From contig NZ_VCKX01000131.1 in the NCBI RefSeq assembly GCF_005889725.1, positions 1 through 32,320 of the forward strand: a stretch of DNA of 32,320 nucleotides. The letters are read 5' to 3'. A program made the translations under genes and the position numbers. This DNA comes from Nonomuraea zeae (GTDB taxonomy: Bacteria > Actinomycetota > Actinomycetes > Streptosporangiales > Streptosporangiaceae). The notes under the pieces were generated by a model, which was given only the letters and a program-made list of their open reading frames with translations, was not told the origin of the DNA and ran no database searches. This document shows positions 1-7,794 of this stretch, one piece after another; position 1 is the stretch's first letter; each line of letters begins with the position of its first letter.

Positions 1-63
1 GAGCCCGAACAGCCCCCGGCGGCTCACCCGCCCGGTCGTGCCCTCTGCGCTCCCGCCGGTCAT
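1..63 (-). CDS. efeB: EfeB, DyP-type haem peroxidase of the iron-uptake system (5' end only)
   Basis: Only the first 21 codons are in the window. The ATG (61-63, read on the minus strand) follows a GGGAGGGA ribosome-binding site and lies 15 nt after the efeO stop. The peptide has a twin-arginine motif, S-R-R-G-L-F-G-L, at residues 14-21, the expected beginning of a Tat signal. In the EfeUOB family the third gene encodes a Tat-exported DyP-type peroxidase that supports iron uptake from ferrous iron or haem. The assignment rests on operon order plus the Tat motif, because the catalytic domain lies outside the window. Another Tat-exported protein is possible but unlikely here. Confidence 0.8.
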   Translation of the reverse strand, partial: MTGGSAEGTTGRVSRRGLFGL

Positions 64-78
64 GAGAGTCCCTCCCCG

Positions 79-1215
79 CTACTTCGCGACCACCGGGGCG
101 ATCTTGCTGATCGGCTCCCCGAGCGCGTTGATCGCATCCGACAGCGTCTTCAGCTCCGCCTTGGACAGCTCGTCGTGCAGCCGCCAGCCGTCCCCCTTCT
201 GGTGCACGGCCAGCGCCGCCTCGGCCGCGGCGAACTTCTCGTCCAGCGTCTTGACCAGGTCAGGGGCGCGCTCCTCCAGCACCGGGCGCAGCGACTGCAC
301 GGCGGCCTTGGAGCCTTCGAGGTTGGCGTCGAAGTCCCACAGGTCGGTGTGCGACCAGATGTCCTCCTCGCCGGTGATCTTCCCGGTGGCCACCTCGTCG
401 AGCAGCTCCTTGGCGCCGTTGGCCAGGTCCAGCGGGGTCAGCTCGGCGGCGTTCGCCTTGGCCACGATGGTCTTGACGTCGGTGATCAGCTTGTCGGCGA
501 CGGGGCCGTCCTCGCTGATGTCCTTGGTGATCCAGAGGTCCTTCTCGATCTTGTGGAAGCCGGTCCACTCCTCGCCCTCGGCCAGGTCGGCCTCGCGGGC
601 GTCGATCGCCGGGTCGAGGTCGCCGAAGATCTCCGCGACCGGCTCGATGCGCTCCCAGTATGTGCGCGAGACCGGGAACAGCTCCTTGGCCTCGTCGATC
701 TTGCCCGCCTTGACCGCGTCCACGAACTCCTGCGTCTTGACCAGCAGCGTGTCGCTCTGCGACTTCACATAGCGCTTGTAGCTGGTGACGGCGTCGGCGA
801 GCTTGGCGTCCGCGGTGAGCGCCTTGTGCTCGCCGGTGACCTTCAGCGCGTTGCGGATGCCCTTGCCGATCATGCCGGGCTTGCACGCGGTCTCGTACGC
901 GCCCGCGGGCAGCTCGGCGATGAGCTCCCTGGTCAGCCCGGGCACGATGTTCTCCACCTCGGCCATGACCCGGTCGCCGGGGGCGTACACGTAGAACTCG
1001 GTCACCTTGCTGCCGCCGTTGGTGATCGTGAACGTCGTGGTGCCCGCCGCGACCTCGGAGGCCGCGACCTTGCACTCGGTGTCGGAGGCCGCCACGGTGA
1101 TCTTGCCGGGGGCGGCGGGCTTCGAGGGGCCGGCGGCGGGAGCGCCGCCGGAGCCGCAGGCGGTCAGCCCGGCCAGGGCGAGCACACCGAAGGACAGGCG
1201 AAGAGCGGTAGGCAT
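79..1215 (-). CDS. efeO: EfeO, iron-uptake lipoprotein (cupredoxin plus imelysin/M75 domain)
   Basis: This is a 378-residue secreted protein with a lipoprotein signal: hydrophobic residues 7-19 end in the lipobox L-T-A-C, making Cys20 the lipidated residue. Residues about 35-125 look like the EfeO cupredoxin-like domain, with Cys48 and Cys111. Residues about 135-378 are the helical imelysin/peptidase-M75 domain with its HxxE metal motif, H221-K-I-E224. In this family EfeO binds iron outside the membrane and passes it to the permease EfeU. The ATG follows an AGGAG site in the 11-nt gap after efeU, so the two genes are clearly cotranscribed. The length is normal for two-domain EfeO. Confidence 0.93.
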   Translation of the reverse strand: MPTALRLSFGVLALAGLTACGSGGAPAAGPSKPAAPGKITVAASDTECKVAASEVAAGTTTFTITNGGSKVTEFYVYAPGDRVMAEVENIVPGLTRELIAELPAGAYETACKPGMIGKGIRNALKVTGEHKALTADAKLADAVTSYKRYVKSQSDTLLVKTQEFVDAVKAGKIDEAKELFPVSRTYWERIEPVAEIFGDLDPAIDAREADLAEGEEWTGFHKIEKDLWITKDISEDGPVADKLITDVKTIVAKANAAELTPLDLANGAKELLDEVATGKITGEEDIWSHTDLWDFDANLEGSKAAVQSLRPVLEERAPDLVKTLDEKFAAAEAALAVHQKGDGWRLHDELSKAELKTLSDAINALGEPISKIAPVVAK

Positions 1216-1226
1216 GATGCTCCTGT

Positions 1227-2060
1227 TCAGGCTGCGGAGGAAGCGGGTGCCGGAGTGGGCTTGACCCGCTGCGGACGCAGGAAGAAGAAGAGGGTGGGGA
1301 TGAGGTAGGCGGCCCAGGCCACCATCTCGGCCACGCTGGGCTGCGGGGTGAGGTTCAGCAGGCCCGCCAGCAGCGTGCCGTACCAGGAGTCCGGGGGGAT
1401 GGCGGCGCTGACGTCGAAGGCGTACGTGCTCAGGCCCGGCAGGACGCCGGCCTCCTGGAAGTCGTGCACGCCGTACTTGAGTATCCCGGCCGCGACCAGG
1501 ATCAGCAGCAGCCCCGTCCAGGTGAAGAACCGGGTCAGGTTGATCTTCATGGCGCTGCGGTAGATGCCCCAGCCGATGATCATCGAGGTGACGAGCCCCA
1601 GGCTGATGCCGATCAGCGGCCCCGCCGTCGTGGTCGCGCCCTGCACGGAGGCGAAGAACAGCAGCGCGGTCTCCAGCCCTTCGCGGGCCACGGCCAGGAA
1701 CGCCATCAGGACCACCGCGAGGGAGCCCACCGCGAGCGCGTCGGAGAGCTTGCCGCGCAGCTCGCCGGAGAGCGCGCGGGCCGCCCGCCGCATCCAGAAG
1801 ATCATCCAGGTCACGAACACCACGGCGAGCACCGAGGTGATCGCGTCGAACAGCTCCTGGCCGGTGTATTCGAGGTGCGCCGCGGTGAACGTGAGCAGCG
1901 CCCCGAAGCCCACGGACAGCCCGACCGCCGCGCCGGCTCCCGCCCAGACCTGGGGAAGCTTGTTCTTCCGATCGCTCTTGACCAGGAAAGCGATGAGGAC
2001 GGAGACGACCAGGGTCGCCTCCAGTCCCTCGCGCAGCCCGATGAGGTAGCTGGCGAACAC
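1227..2060 (-). CDS. efeU: EfeU, FTR1-family high-affinity iron permease
   Basis: This is a polytopic membrane protein of about 277 residues with the two R-E-G-L-E motifs of FTR1/EfeU iron permeases, one in the first helix and one near residue 126 (A-R-E-G-L-E-T-A). The glutamates of these motifs bind iron during transport. Two in-frame GTG codons can start the gene, at 2066 and 2060. A GGGAG sequence abuts the first, which is too close, but sits 5 nt before the second, so I chose 2060. The first gene of an efeU-efeO-efeB operon, it is preceded by an iron box, so expression should rise when iron is scarce. Confidence 0.92.
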   Translation of the reverse strand: MFASYLIGLREGLEATLVVSVLIAFLVKSDRKNKLPQVWAGAGAAVGLSVGFGALLTFTAAHLEYTGQELFDAITSVLAVVFVTWMIFWMRRAARALSGELRGKLSDALAVGSLAVVLMAFLAVAREGLETALLFFASVQGATTTAGPLIGISLGLVTSMIIGWGIYRSAMKINLTRFFTWTGLLLILVAAGILKYGVHDFQEAGVLPGLSTYAFDVSAAIPPDSWYGTLLAGLLNLTPQPSVAEMVAWAAYLIPTLFFFLRPQRVKPTPAPASSAA

Positions 2061-2081
2061 TGTCACTCCCGGAATGCTTGC

Positions 2082-2100
2082 TGAGGAAAGCCTTGCCTAA
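2082..2100 (-). promoter_or_regulatory. IdeR/DmdR-type iron box upstream of efeU
   Basis: Read on the minus strand the 19-mer is TTAGGCAAGGCTTTCCTCA. It matches the actinobacterial iron-box consensus TTAGGTTAGGCTAACCTAA at 14 of 19 positions by eye. It starts about 20 nt upstream of the efeU start and abuts a possible -10 (TAATTT, 2099-2104). Iron-loaded DtxR/IdeR/DmdR repressors bind such sites, so the efe operon is probably repressed when iron is plentiful. The possible -35 (TTGCGT, 2124-2129) is separated by 19 nt, a poor spacing. Confidence 0.75.
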
Positions 2101-2156
2101 ATTAGGGCAGGCGAACCATGCCTACGCAAGCACGGAATGCGACAGTGTGTGCCCGG

Positions 2157-3524
2157 TCATCTCGTCAGATTGTCCGCCAGCAGGTCGAGCAGGGGCTCGC
2201 GGCGTACGCACCGCTCCAGGAGGAAGGAGTCGGCCAGGGCGAGCAGCTCGTCGTCGCCGAGCCCGCGGAACAGCTCGGCGTACTCGGGCAGCAGTGCCTG
2301 GGCGATGAGGATGTGCCTGATCAGGTCGTCGCTCTGGTAGCGAGCACCCCACGGGTACGGCTCCCAGCCGGGGAACTCCGTCTCGATCAGCGCGTGCAGG
2401 GGCGCGAGCACGTCCGCGGCCTCCTCCATGGTGGAGCCCCAGCGGTCCGCGCCGAGCCGCCGCTTCTTCGCGATGAACGCCCCGAACCTGTCCAGGTAGG
2501 GCCCGGACGCGTGCACCAGCCCCTGCAGGCCCACGTCCTTGTACGTCCACAGCGACCAGCCGACGTCCTGCTCGTCGTAGATCGCGAGCTGGTCGCGCAG
2601 GATCCGCAGGCGCTGCGCGTCCACGTCCGGATCCCCCGTGTAGACGGGCCCGAACTCGCCCACCCACAGCGGCGTGCCCGTCTCGCGCTGGAATCGGGAG
2701 CGCTTGGCGAAGGTCCGCTCCAGCTCGTCACGGTCGCACCACTCGCCGCGGGTGTAGCCGGGGTAGGGGCCGCCGTGGGCGAAACCGGCGAGAGCATAGT
2801 CGTGCATGACAAAGACCGTGTTCTCATACACCTCACGAAATATCGAGAAATCGGTGGCGTAGGTGTTGCCGTCCAGGAACAGGACGTGCTGCGGGTCGGC
2901 CGCCCGGATCGCCTTGACCAGCCGGTCGTAGAAGGGCCCGATCACCTTGCCGGTGCGGTCGCCCGGCTCGTTGACCGGGTTGTACCCGGCCACCCAGGGG
3001 TTGTCGCGATAGTGGTCGGCGATGGTCTCCCACAGGTGCACCGCCCGATCCTGGAAGTGGCGATGCTGCCAGAACGCGGCGACGTGCGTGGGGTTGTCGG
3101 AGTGCCAGTGCTGGTTCTGGGCGCCGGGCAGGGCGTGCAGGTCGATCACGCTGTGGATGCCGCGCTCGCCCAGCAGGCCGATCACCCGGTCCAGGTGGCG
3201 GAAGCCCCGCGGGTCGATCTCGAACGGCCGGTCGTCGGCCTCCCAGTGGCGGTAGTTGACCGGGATGCGCACGCAGTTCATGCCCAGCCCGGCCAGCAGC
3301 TCCGCGTCCCGCTCGGTGAAGAACGAGGTCATGAGCCGGTCGAAGAACAGCTCGGCCCGCTCCTCGCCGAGCACGCCGCGGACGGCGTACCGCATCGAGC
3401 TCTCGTCGGCCGGGTAGCCGGTGATGAAGTTCTCCATGTTCAGCCAGCCGCCGAGGCCGACGCCGCGCAGCCGTACCGGGGTGCCGCCGCCGGTGACGAG
3501 CTGGGTTCCGGACACCTGCAGCAT
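2157..3524 (-). CDS. Glycoside hydrolase family 5 enzyme, cytoplasmic
   Basis: This 455-residue protein has the GH5 TIM-barrel signature. The acid/base glutamate is in Y-N-P-V-N-E-P (E186), and the nucleophile is in W-V-G-E-F-G (E290). Upstream lie the conserved C-V-R-I-P-V-N strand (84-90) and V-I-D-L-H (126-130). There is no signal peptide or binding module, so it should act inside the cell on an imported short glycoside. The substrate cannot be read from sequence; beta-glucosides or beta-1,3-glucan fragments are guesses. The ATG at 3524 is 2 nt after the permease stop, with a GAAAGG site inside that gene's end. A helical tail of about 70 residues (about 385-455) lies beyond the barrel. It is the last gene of the LacI-controlled transport operon. 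Confidence 0.88.
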   Translation of the reverse strand: MLQVSGTQLVTGGGTPVRLRGVGLGGWLNMENFITGYPADESSMRYAVRGVLGEERAELFFDRLMTSFFTERDAELLAGLGMNCVRIPVNYRHWEADDRPFEIDPRGFRHLDRVIGLLGERGIHSVIDLHALPGAQNQHWHSDNPTHVAAFWQHRHFQDRAVHLWETIADHYRDNPWVAGYNPVNEPGDRTGKVIGPFYDRLVKAIRAADPQHVLFLDGNTYATDFSIFREVYENTVFVMHDYALAGFAHGGPYPGYTRGEWCDRDELERTFAKRSRFQRETGTPLWVGEFGPVYTGDPDVDAQRLRILRDQLAIYDEQDVGWSLWTYKDVGLQGLVHASGPYLDRFGAFIAKKRRLGADRWGSTMEEAADVLAPLHALIETEFPGWEPYPWGARYQSDDLIRHILIAQALLPEYAELFRGLGDDELLALADSFLLERCVRREPLLDLLADNLTR

Positions 3525-3526
3525 GT

Positions 3527-4369
3527 TCACCCTTTCGTCGCACCCGCGGTGAGCCCGCCGATCAGATGCCGTTCCGCCACGGCGTAGAACCCGAGCGCGG
3601 GCACCATGGCCAGCACCAGGTAGGCCAGGATGCGGGCCGTGTCGGAGGCGTACTGGCCCTGGAACTGCTGGATGCCCAGCGGCAGCGTCCAGCTCGCCTC
3701 GTCGCTGAAGACCACGAGCGGCAGCATGAAGTTGTTCCAGCTGCCCACGATGGCGAGCACCGAGACGGTGGCGATCGCCGGCCTGGCCATGGGCAGCAGG
3801 ATCCGCCAGAAGAACCCGAACGGGGTGCAGCCGTCGATCGTGGCCGCCTCCTCGATCTCGCCGGGGATGCTGCGGAAGAAGCCGCGCAGAATGATGATCG
3901 TCAGCGGCAGCCCGAAGGCCGACTGCGTCAGGATCACGCCGAGCGGGTTGTCCAGCAGGCCGAGCGCGCGCAGCAGCACGAAGATCGGCAGGATGGCCAC
4001 CGCGAACGGGAACATCAGCCCGGCGGTGAACATCGTGAAGTACAGCTCCCTGCCGCGGAAGGCGAACCTGGCGAAGACGAACCCGGCCAGCGCCGACAGC
4101 GCCACGGTCACCACCGTCGTGGTGACGGCGATGAACGTGCTGTTCCAGAGCTGCAACCAGAACGAGCCCGAGCCCAGAACGTCGGTGTAGTTGGCGGTCA
4201 CCCACGTCTCCGGCAGGCCGAATGGGTTGCTGGACAGCTCGCTGTTCTCCTTGAACCCGCCCAGGAACGCGTAGATCACCGGAATGAGGATGAACGCGCC
4301 GACGATCCACGCGATCAGGTGCAGGGGCAGCGTGTTACGCCGCGCGGCAGGCGTCTTCCTCCGGCTCAT
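3527..4369 (-). CDS. CUT1-family sugar ABC transporter permease (MalG type)
   Basis: This 280-residue membrane protein has about six hydrophobic segments, the first at residues 17-37. It carries the EAA loop that contacts the ATPase: E-E-A-A-T-I-D-G-C followed by an L-L-P-M-A-R-P segment. This layout is typical of the MalG-type partner of CUT1 carbohydrate importers. Its ATG overlaps the stop of the preceding permease as ATGA, so the two should be translationally coupled and made in equal amounts. No ATPase gene is in the operon. In actinomycetes a shared MsiK-type ATPase encoded elsewhere usually energises such importers, which is an inference here. Confidence 0.93.
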   Translation of the reverse strand: MSRRKTPAARRNTLPLHLIAWIVGAFILIPVIYAFLGGFKENSELSSNPFGLPETWVTANYTDVLGSGSFWLQLWNSTFIAVTTTVVTVALSALAGFVFARFAFRGRELYFTMFTAGLMFPFAVAILPIFVLLRALGLLDNPLGVILTQSAFGLPLTIIILRGFFRSIPGEIEEAATIDGCTPFGFFWRILLPMARPAIATVSVLAIVGSWNNFMLPLVVFSDEASWTLPLGIQQFQGQYASDTARILAYLVLAMVPALGFYAVAERHLIGGLTAGATKG

Positions 4370-5325
4370 TGGCGTGCTCCCATGGACGTGGTCGCGCCCT
4401 CAAGGTCGCGGCGCATGACGAGCCGCTGGTAGACGAGGGCGAAGACGAGGCTGAGCACGAACATCACGACGCTGATCGCGCTGGCGTAGCCGACCTGGGA
4501 GCGTTTGAAGCCCCAGTCCATCATGGTGACGGCCATGGTCTCGGAGGAGTGCGACGGGCCGCCGCCGGTGAGGATCCAGATCAGGTCGAAGAGCTGGATG
4601 GTGTAGATGACGGACAGGAACACGCTGATCCGGATCGTCGGGCCGAGCAGCGGCAGCGTGATGTGCCAGAACGTCTTCCAGGCCGTGGCGCCGTCGATCT
4701 GGGCGGCCTCGATCAGCTCGTTCGGGATGTTCTGCCGCCCGGCGAGATAGATCATCATGTGGAAGCCGAAGTACTTCCAGGTCATGACCAGGAAGAGCGA
4801 GGGCATCACGGTCGCGGGATCGGCCAGCCACTCCGATTCGAGCCCGAACACCGACAGCAGCTGGTTCGCCATGCCCGCGTCAGGCGCGAGGATCAGCGAG
4901 AACAGCACCCCGGTGATCACCTCGGAGAGCACGTACGGCGCGAAGAACACCACCCGGTAGAGCGCCCGCCCGCGTACGCGCTGGTTCAGCAGCATGGCGA
5001 TGGCCAGCGAGAACGGGAGCTGGATCACGATCGACAGCAGCACCAGGAAGACCAGGTGCCCCAGGTCCTTGGCGAAGATGTCGCTGCTGAACAGCCGGGT
5101 GAAGTTGTCCGTCCCGATGAAGTTGGTCGGCAGGCCGCCGAAGCCGTTCCACCTGAACACGCTCGAATAGATGGCCACCAGCATCGGGGCCACGACGAGC
5201 AGGAGGAAGAGCACCATGGCGGGCAGCAGGAACAGGGCGATGGTCACCCAGCGGCGGCGGCGCCTGGCGGCAGGGGCGGGGGCCGGAAGCCTGAGCGCCT
5301 CCGGCCCTTTCGTCAAGGTCGTCAT
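4366..5325 (-). CDS. CUT1-family sugar ABC transporter permease (MalF type)
   Basis: This 319-residue inner-membrane protein has a basic N-terminal stretch (A-R-R-R-R-R-W) and then about six membrane segments. Its EAA loop is N-E-L-I-E-A-A-Q-I-D-G-A, followed by an I-T-L-P-L-L-G-P segment. It pairs with the MalG-type permease encoded next to it to form the transmembrane channel of a carbohydrate importer. The ATG at 5325 overlaps the stop of the binding-protein gene in an ATGA, and its own stop overlaps the next ATG in the same way. The longer open frame upstream of this start is the shadow of the binding-protein gene. Confidence 0.93.
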   Translation of the reverse strand: MTTLTKGPEALRLPAPAPAARRRRRWVTIALFLLPAMVLFLLLVVAPMLVAIYSSVFRWNGFGGLPTNFIGTDNFTRLFSSDIFAKDLGHLVFLVLLSIVIQLPFSLAIAMLLNQRVRGRALYRVVFFAPYVLSEVITGVLFSLILAPDAGMANQLLSVFGLESEWLADPATVMPSLFLVMTWKYFGFHMMIYLAGRQNIPNELIEAAQIDGATAWKTFWHITLPLLGPTIRISVFLSVIYTIQLFDLIWILTGGGPSHSSETMAVTMMDWGFKRSQVGYASAISVVMFVLSLVFALVYQRLVMRRDLEGATTSMGARQ

Positions 5326-6605
5326 CCTTCGTTCTTGGCCACTTCTGTGATGGCCTGGCCGACCTCTTCCGGCGTCTTCGTGCCGGCGATCAGCTCCGCC
5401 ACGCTGTCGTTGACCTGCTGGCCGACGGCGGGCGGGTAGGCCTGGTCCAGATAGAGCTGGTAGCCGCTGGCGTTGGCCAGCTGGGTCGCCACCTGCTTGA
5501 GGTTGGCGTCCTTGACCGCGCTCTCCTCGCCCTTGAGCACCGGCAGCACGCCACCGGCCTCGACGGCCTTGGAGTGGTTGCCCATCTCGGTCATGAACTT
5601 CACGAAGTCGATGGCCTCCTTCGGCGCGTCCGCGCCGACGGCCAGCCCGCCGCCGCCGCCGAACGCGTCGCCCGCCGAGCCCTTGCCGCCCTCGACGGCC
5701 GGGAACGGGAAGAAGCCGAGGTCGTCGCCGAGGCCCTTGCCCGAGTCCTTCTGCACGCTCGGCGCCCACTGGCCCATCAGCTCCATGGCCGCCTTGCCGT
5801 TGCTCACGGTGGCGGACTGGCCGTCAGGGGTGGAGTAGGCGGCGCCCAGGAAGCCCTTCTGGAACGGCTGGAGGTCGGCCAGCGCCTTGACCTGCTGGCC
5901 CGCGGTCACGAAGTCGGGCTTGGTGAAGTCGTGGTCGGCGGCCGCCTGCTTGAGCGCGTCCAGGCCGGCGATCCGCATTGCCAGATAGGCCCAGTAGTAG
6001 TGTCCTGGCCACTTCTCCTTGCCGGCCAGGGCGATCGGGGTGACACCCGCCGCCTTGAGTTTCTTGACGTTCTCCAGGAACTCGGACCACGTCGCAGGCG
6101 GTGCCGTGATGCCGGCTTTTTCGAAAAGTTTCTTGTTGTACCAGAAACCGACGAGACCGATGTCGGTCGGGAGCCCGTACGTCTTGCCGTCGAGCTGGTA
6201 CGCGCTCAGTGCCGCCGGCGTGAAGGTGGGCAGCACCGAGGCGACATCGGCGGAGATGTCCTTGACCAGGCCGGCGTCGATCTGCTGTTTCAGCACGCCG
6301 CCGCCCCAGGTGGCGAACAGGTCGGGAGCCTTGCCGGACTGGGTGATGGTGGTGAGCTTGGCCTTGTAGGCGTCGTTCTCCAGGACCGTGGCCTTGATGG
6401 TGACGTTGGGGTTCTTGGCCTCGAACTCCTTCGCACGCTGGGCCCAGAGGGACTTGAGCGGCTCGGCGGTCGACAGGTGCCACCACTCGAGCGTGACCTT
6501 GGCGGCGCCGGAGCCGCTCTGCGCGGGGGTCGTGGTCCCGCCGCCGCCACCGCCACAGCCGGCCACCAGGACGGCCGTCGCGATCAACACAAGACTGCGT
6601 TTCAT
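5322..6605 (-). CDS. Extracellular sugar-binding lipoprotein of the CUT1 importer
   Basis: This is a 427-residue solute-binding protein of the bacterial family 1 (MalE-like). The N-terminus is a lipoprotein signal (M-K-R-S then a hydrophobic run) with lipobox L-V-A-G-C, so Cys17 is lipidated. A Gly/Thr-rich linker precedes a mature start, V-T-L-E-W-W-H, typical of the family. It should capture the sugar outside the membrane and deliver it to the two permeases. An AAGAAGGG site precedes the ATG. It is the first gene of the four-gene transport/GH5 operon and is transcribed from a promoter shared with the divergent LacI gene. Ligand identity cannot be inferred beyond a likely oligosaccharide. 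Confidence 0.93.
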   Translation of the reverse strand: MKRSLVLIATAVLVAGCGGGGGGTTTPAQSGSGAAKVTLEWWHLSTAEPLKSLWAQRAKEFEAKNPNVTIKATVLENDAYKAKLTTITQSGKAPDLFATWGGGVLKQQIDAGLVKDISADVASVLPTFTPAALSAYQLDGKTYGLPTDIGLVGFWYNKKLFEKAGITAPPATWSEFLENVKKLKAAGVTPIALAGKEKWPGHYYWAYLAMRIAGLDALKQAAADHDFTKPDFVTAGQQVKALADLQPFQKGFLGAAYSTPDGQSATVSNGKAAMELMGQWAPSVQKDSGKGLGDDLGFFPFPAVEGGKGSAGDAFGGGGGLAVGADAPKEAIDFVKFMTEMGNHSKAVEAGGVLPVLKGEESAVKDANLKQVATQLANASGYQLYLDQAYPPAVGQQVNDSVAELIAGTKTPEEVGQAITEVAKNEG

Positions 6606-6625
6606 AGGGGTCCCTTCTTTGCAGG

Positions 6626-6636
6626 CGAAAGTTTCG
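6626..6636. promoter_or_regulatory. Operator-like palindrome O1 of the sugar operon
   Basis: The sequence CGAAAGTTTCG is a perfect 11-bp palindrome. It lies between the predicted transcription start and the ribosome-binding site of the binding-protein gene, a classical roadblock position. Two related sites follow at 6646-6656 and 6720-6732. LacI-family repressors bind short dyads of this kind, so it is probably bound by the LacI protein encoded next door. Confidence 0.6.
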
Positions 6637-6645
6637 TGAACCCCC

Positions 6646-6656
6646 CGATAATTTCG
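6646..6656. promoter_or_regulatory. Operator-like palindrome O2 (one mismatch)
   Basis: CGATAATTTCG matches the O1 dyad with one break in the left arm. Its centre is 20 bp from O1, close to two helical turns, so both would face the same side of the DNA. It overlaps the expected transcription start of the sugar operon. Confidence 0.45.
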
Positions 6657-6664
6657 TTGCCTGG

Positions 6665-6694
6665 ATCGTAGGTAAACGGCAGGTAAAGCGTCAA
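6665..6694 (-). promoter_or_regulatory. Sigma-70-type promoter of the sugar-transport operon
   Basis: On the minus strand TTGACG (6689-6694) and TACGAT (6665-6670) are separated by 18 nt, a good housekeeping promoter. Transcription would start near 6656-6659, giving a leader of about 50 nt that contains operators O1 and O2. An imperfect 11-bp direct repeat (AGGTAAACGGC / AGGTAAAGCGT, 6670-6691) fills the spacer and part of the -35 element. Confidence 0.6.
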
Positions 6695-6719
6695 CACCTC
6701 GGGTGGGAGCGATCCCAAA

Positions 6720-6732
6720 CCGAAACTTTCGG
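6720..6732. promoter_or_regulatory. Operator-like palindrome O3 next to the lacI promoter
   Basis: CCGAAACTTTCGG is a perfect 13-bp dyad with the same core as O1. It lies just upstream of the possible -10 of the lacI gene (TACACT, 6734-6739), so binding there would also autorepress the regulator. Its centre is 75 bp from O2 and 95 bp from O1, near whole numbers of helical turns, which would suit DNA looping. Confidence 0.6.
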
Positions 6733-6747
6733 ATACACTCCCGATTT

Positions 6748-7758
6748 GTGTCAGCGAAGAGGCGGGTCACGATCGCACTGATCGCGGAGGAGGCGGGAGT
6801 CTCCATTCCGACGGTCTCCAAGGTCATCAACGGACGTCCGGAGGTCGCTCCGGCGACCCGTCACCGGGTCGAACGGCTGCTGCAGGAGCACGGCTACCAG
6901 CGGCGCATCAGCCAGGACGACACCCCGGCGGGTCTGGTGGACCTGGTGTTCGCCGAGATCGAGTCGCCCTGGGCCATGGAGATCGTGCGCGGGGCGGAGA
7001 GCGCGGCCCACGAGGCGGGGGCGAGCGTGGTGATCTCCGTGCTGCACACCCACGCGGGCCCCGGCCGCGACTGGCTCGAACGGCTGGCCGCGCGCAGGAC
7101 CGACGGTGTGGTGATAGTGGCCTCACGCCTGTCGACCGGCATCCAGGCCCAGCTCAGCGCCCGGTCGCTGCCGTTCGCGGTGGTGGACCCGGAAGGCGAG
7201 CCCGCGCCCGGGGTGGTCTCGGTGGGGGCGACCAACTGGAACGGCGGCCTGGCCGCGACCCGGCACCTGCTGGAGCTGGGTCACCGGCGGATCGGCATGA
7301 TCAGCGGTCCGGCCGACATGCTGTGCAGCCAGGCGCGGATAGACGGTTACCGCGCGGCGCTGGAGACGGCGGGGGTGCCGCTGGCGCCCGAGCTGATCCG
7401 GCGCGGAACGTTCCTGGTCGACTCGGGGCACGACCAGGGGCACGCGCTGCTCTCGCTGGACGACCCGCCGACGGCCATCTTCGCGGGGAGCGACCTGCAG
7501 GCGTTCGGCGTCTTCGAGGCGGCCAGGCAGCGCGGGCTGCGGGTGCCGGAGGACCTGAGCGTGGTGGGCTTCGACGACCTGCCGCTGTCGAAGTCCGCGT
7601 GGCCGCCGCTGACCACCGTGCGCCAGCCGTTGCAGGAGATGGCCGCCCTGGCCACCCGGACGGTGCTCGGGATGGGGCGGGGCGAGGTGCCGGACACCAA
7701 GCGCGTCGAGCTGGCCACGGAGCTGATCGTCCGCGACAGCACGGCCAGGCACGAGTAG
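6748..7758 (+). CDS. LacI-family transcriptional regulator
   Basis: This 336-residue protein has an N-terminal LacI helix-turn-helix: V-T-I-A-L-I-A-E-E-A-G-V-S-I-P-T-V-S-K-V-I, then N-G-R-P-E-V and the hinge region. A periplasmic-binding-protein-like effector domain follows. I placed the start at GTG 6748. It lies 8 nt after a TACACT -10-like hexamer and has no ribosome-binding site, which suggests a leaderless mRNA. Upstream in-frame codons to 6703 would run through operator O3 and encode no family sequence. It is divergent from the CUT1/GH5 operon and most likely represses it until the imported glycoside or a breakdown product binds. Confidence 0.92.
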   Translation: MSAKRRVTIALIAEEAGVSIPTVSKVINGRPEVAPATRHRVERLLQEHGYQRRISQDDTPAGLVDLVFAEIESPWAMEIVRGAESAAHEAGASVVISVLHTHAGPGRDWLERLAARRTDGVVIVASRLSTGIQAQLSARSLPFAVVDPEGEPAPGVVSVGATNWNGGLAATRHLLELGHRRIGMISGPADMLCSQARIDGYRAALETAGVPLAPELIRRGTFLVDSGHDQGHALLSLDDPPTAIFAGSDLQAFGVFEAARQRGLRVPEDLSVVGFDDLPLSKSAWPPLTTVRQPLQEMAALATRTVLGMGRGEVPDTKRVELATELIVRDSTARHE

Positions 7759-7794
7759 CCGCTCTCGCCCGGAGACCCCGCCGCCCGGCCGGGA

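Noticed and set aside
2157..4310. A 717-codon minus-strand frame
   Set aside because: It joins the real GH5 gene to an out-of-frame shadow of the MalG-type permease. The Arg/Gly/His-rich first part is not protein-like, and the GH5 start is at 3524.
7784..7793. CCCGGCCGGG between lacI and tetR as a terminator
   Set aside because: The palindrome has no loop and no U tract, so it would form only a cruciform; I do not call it.
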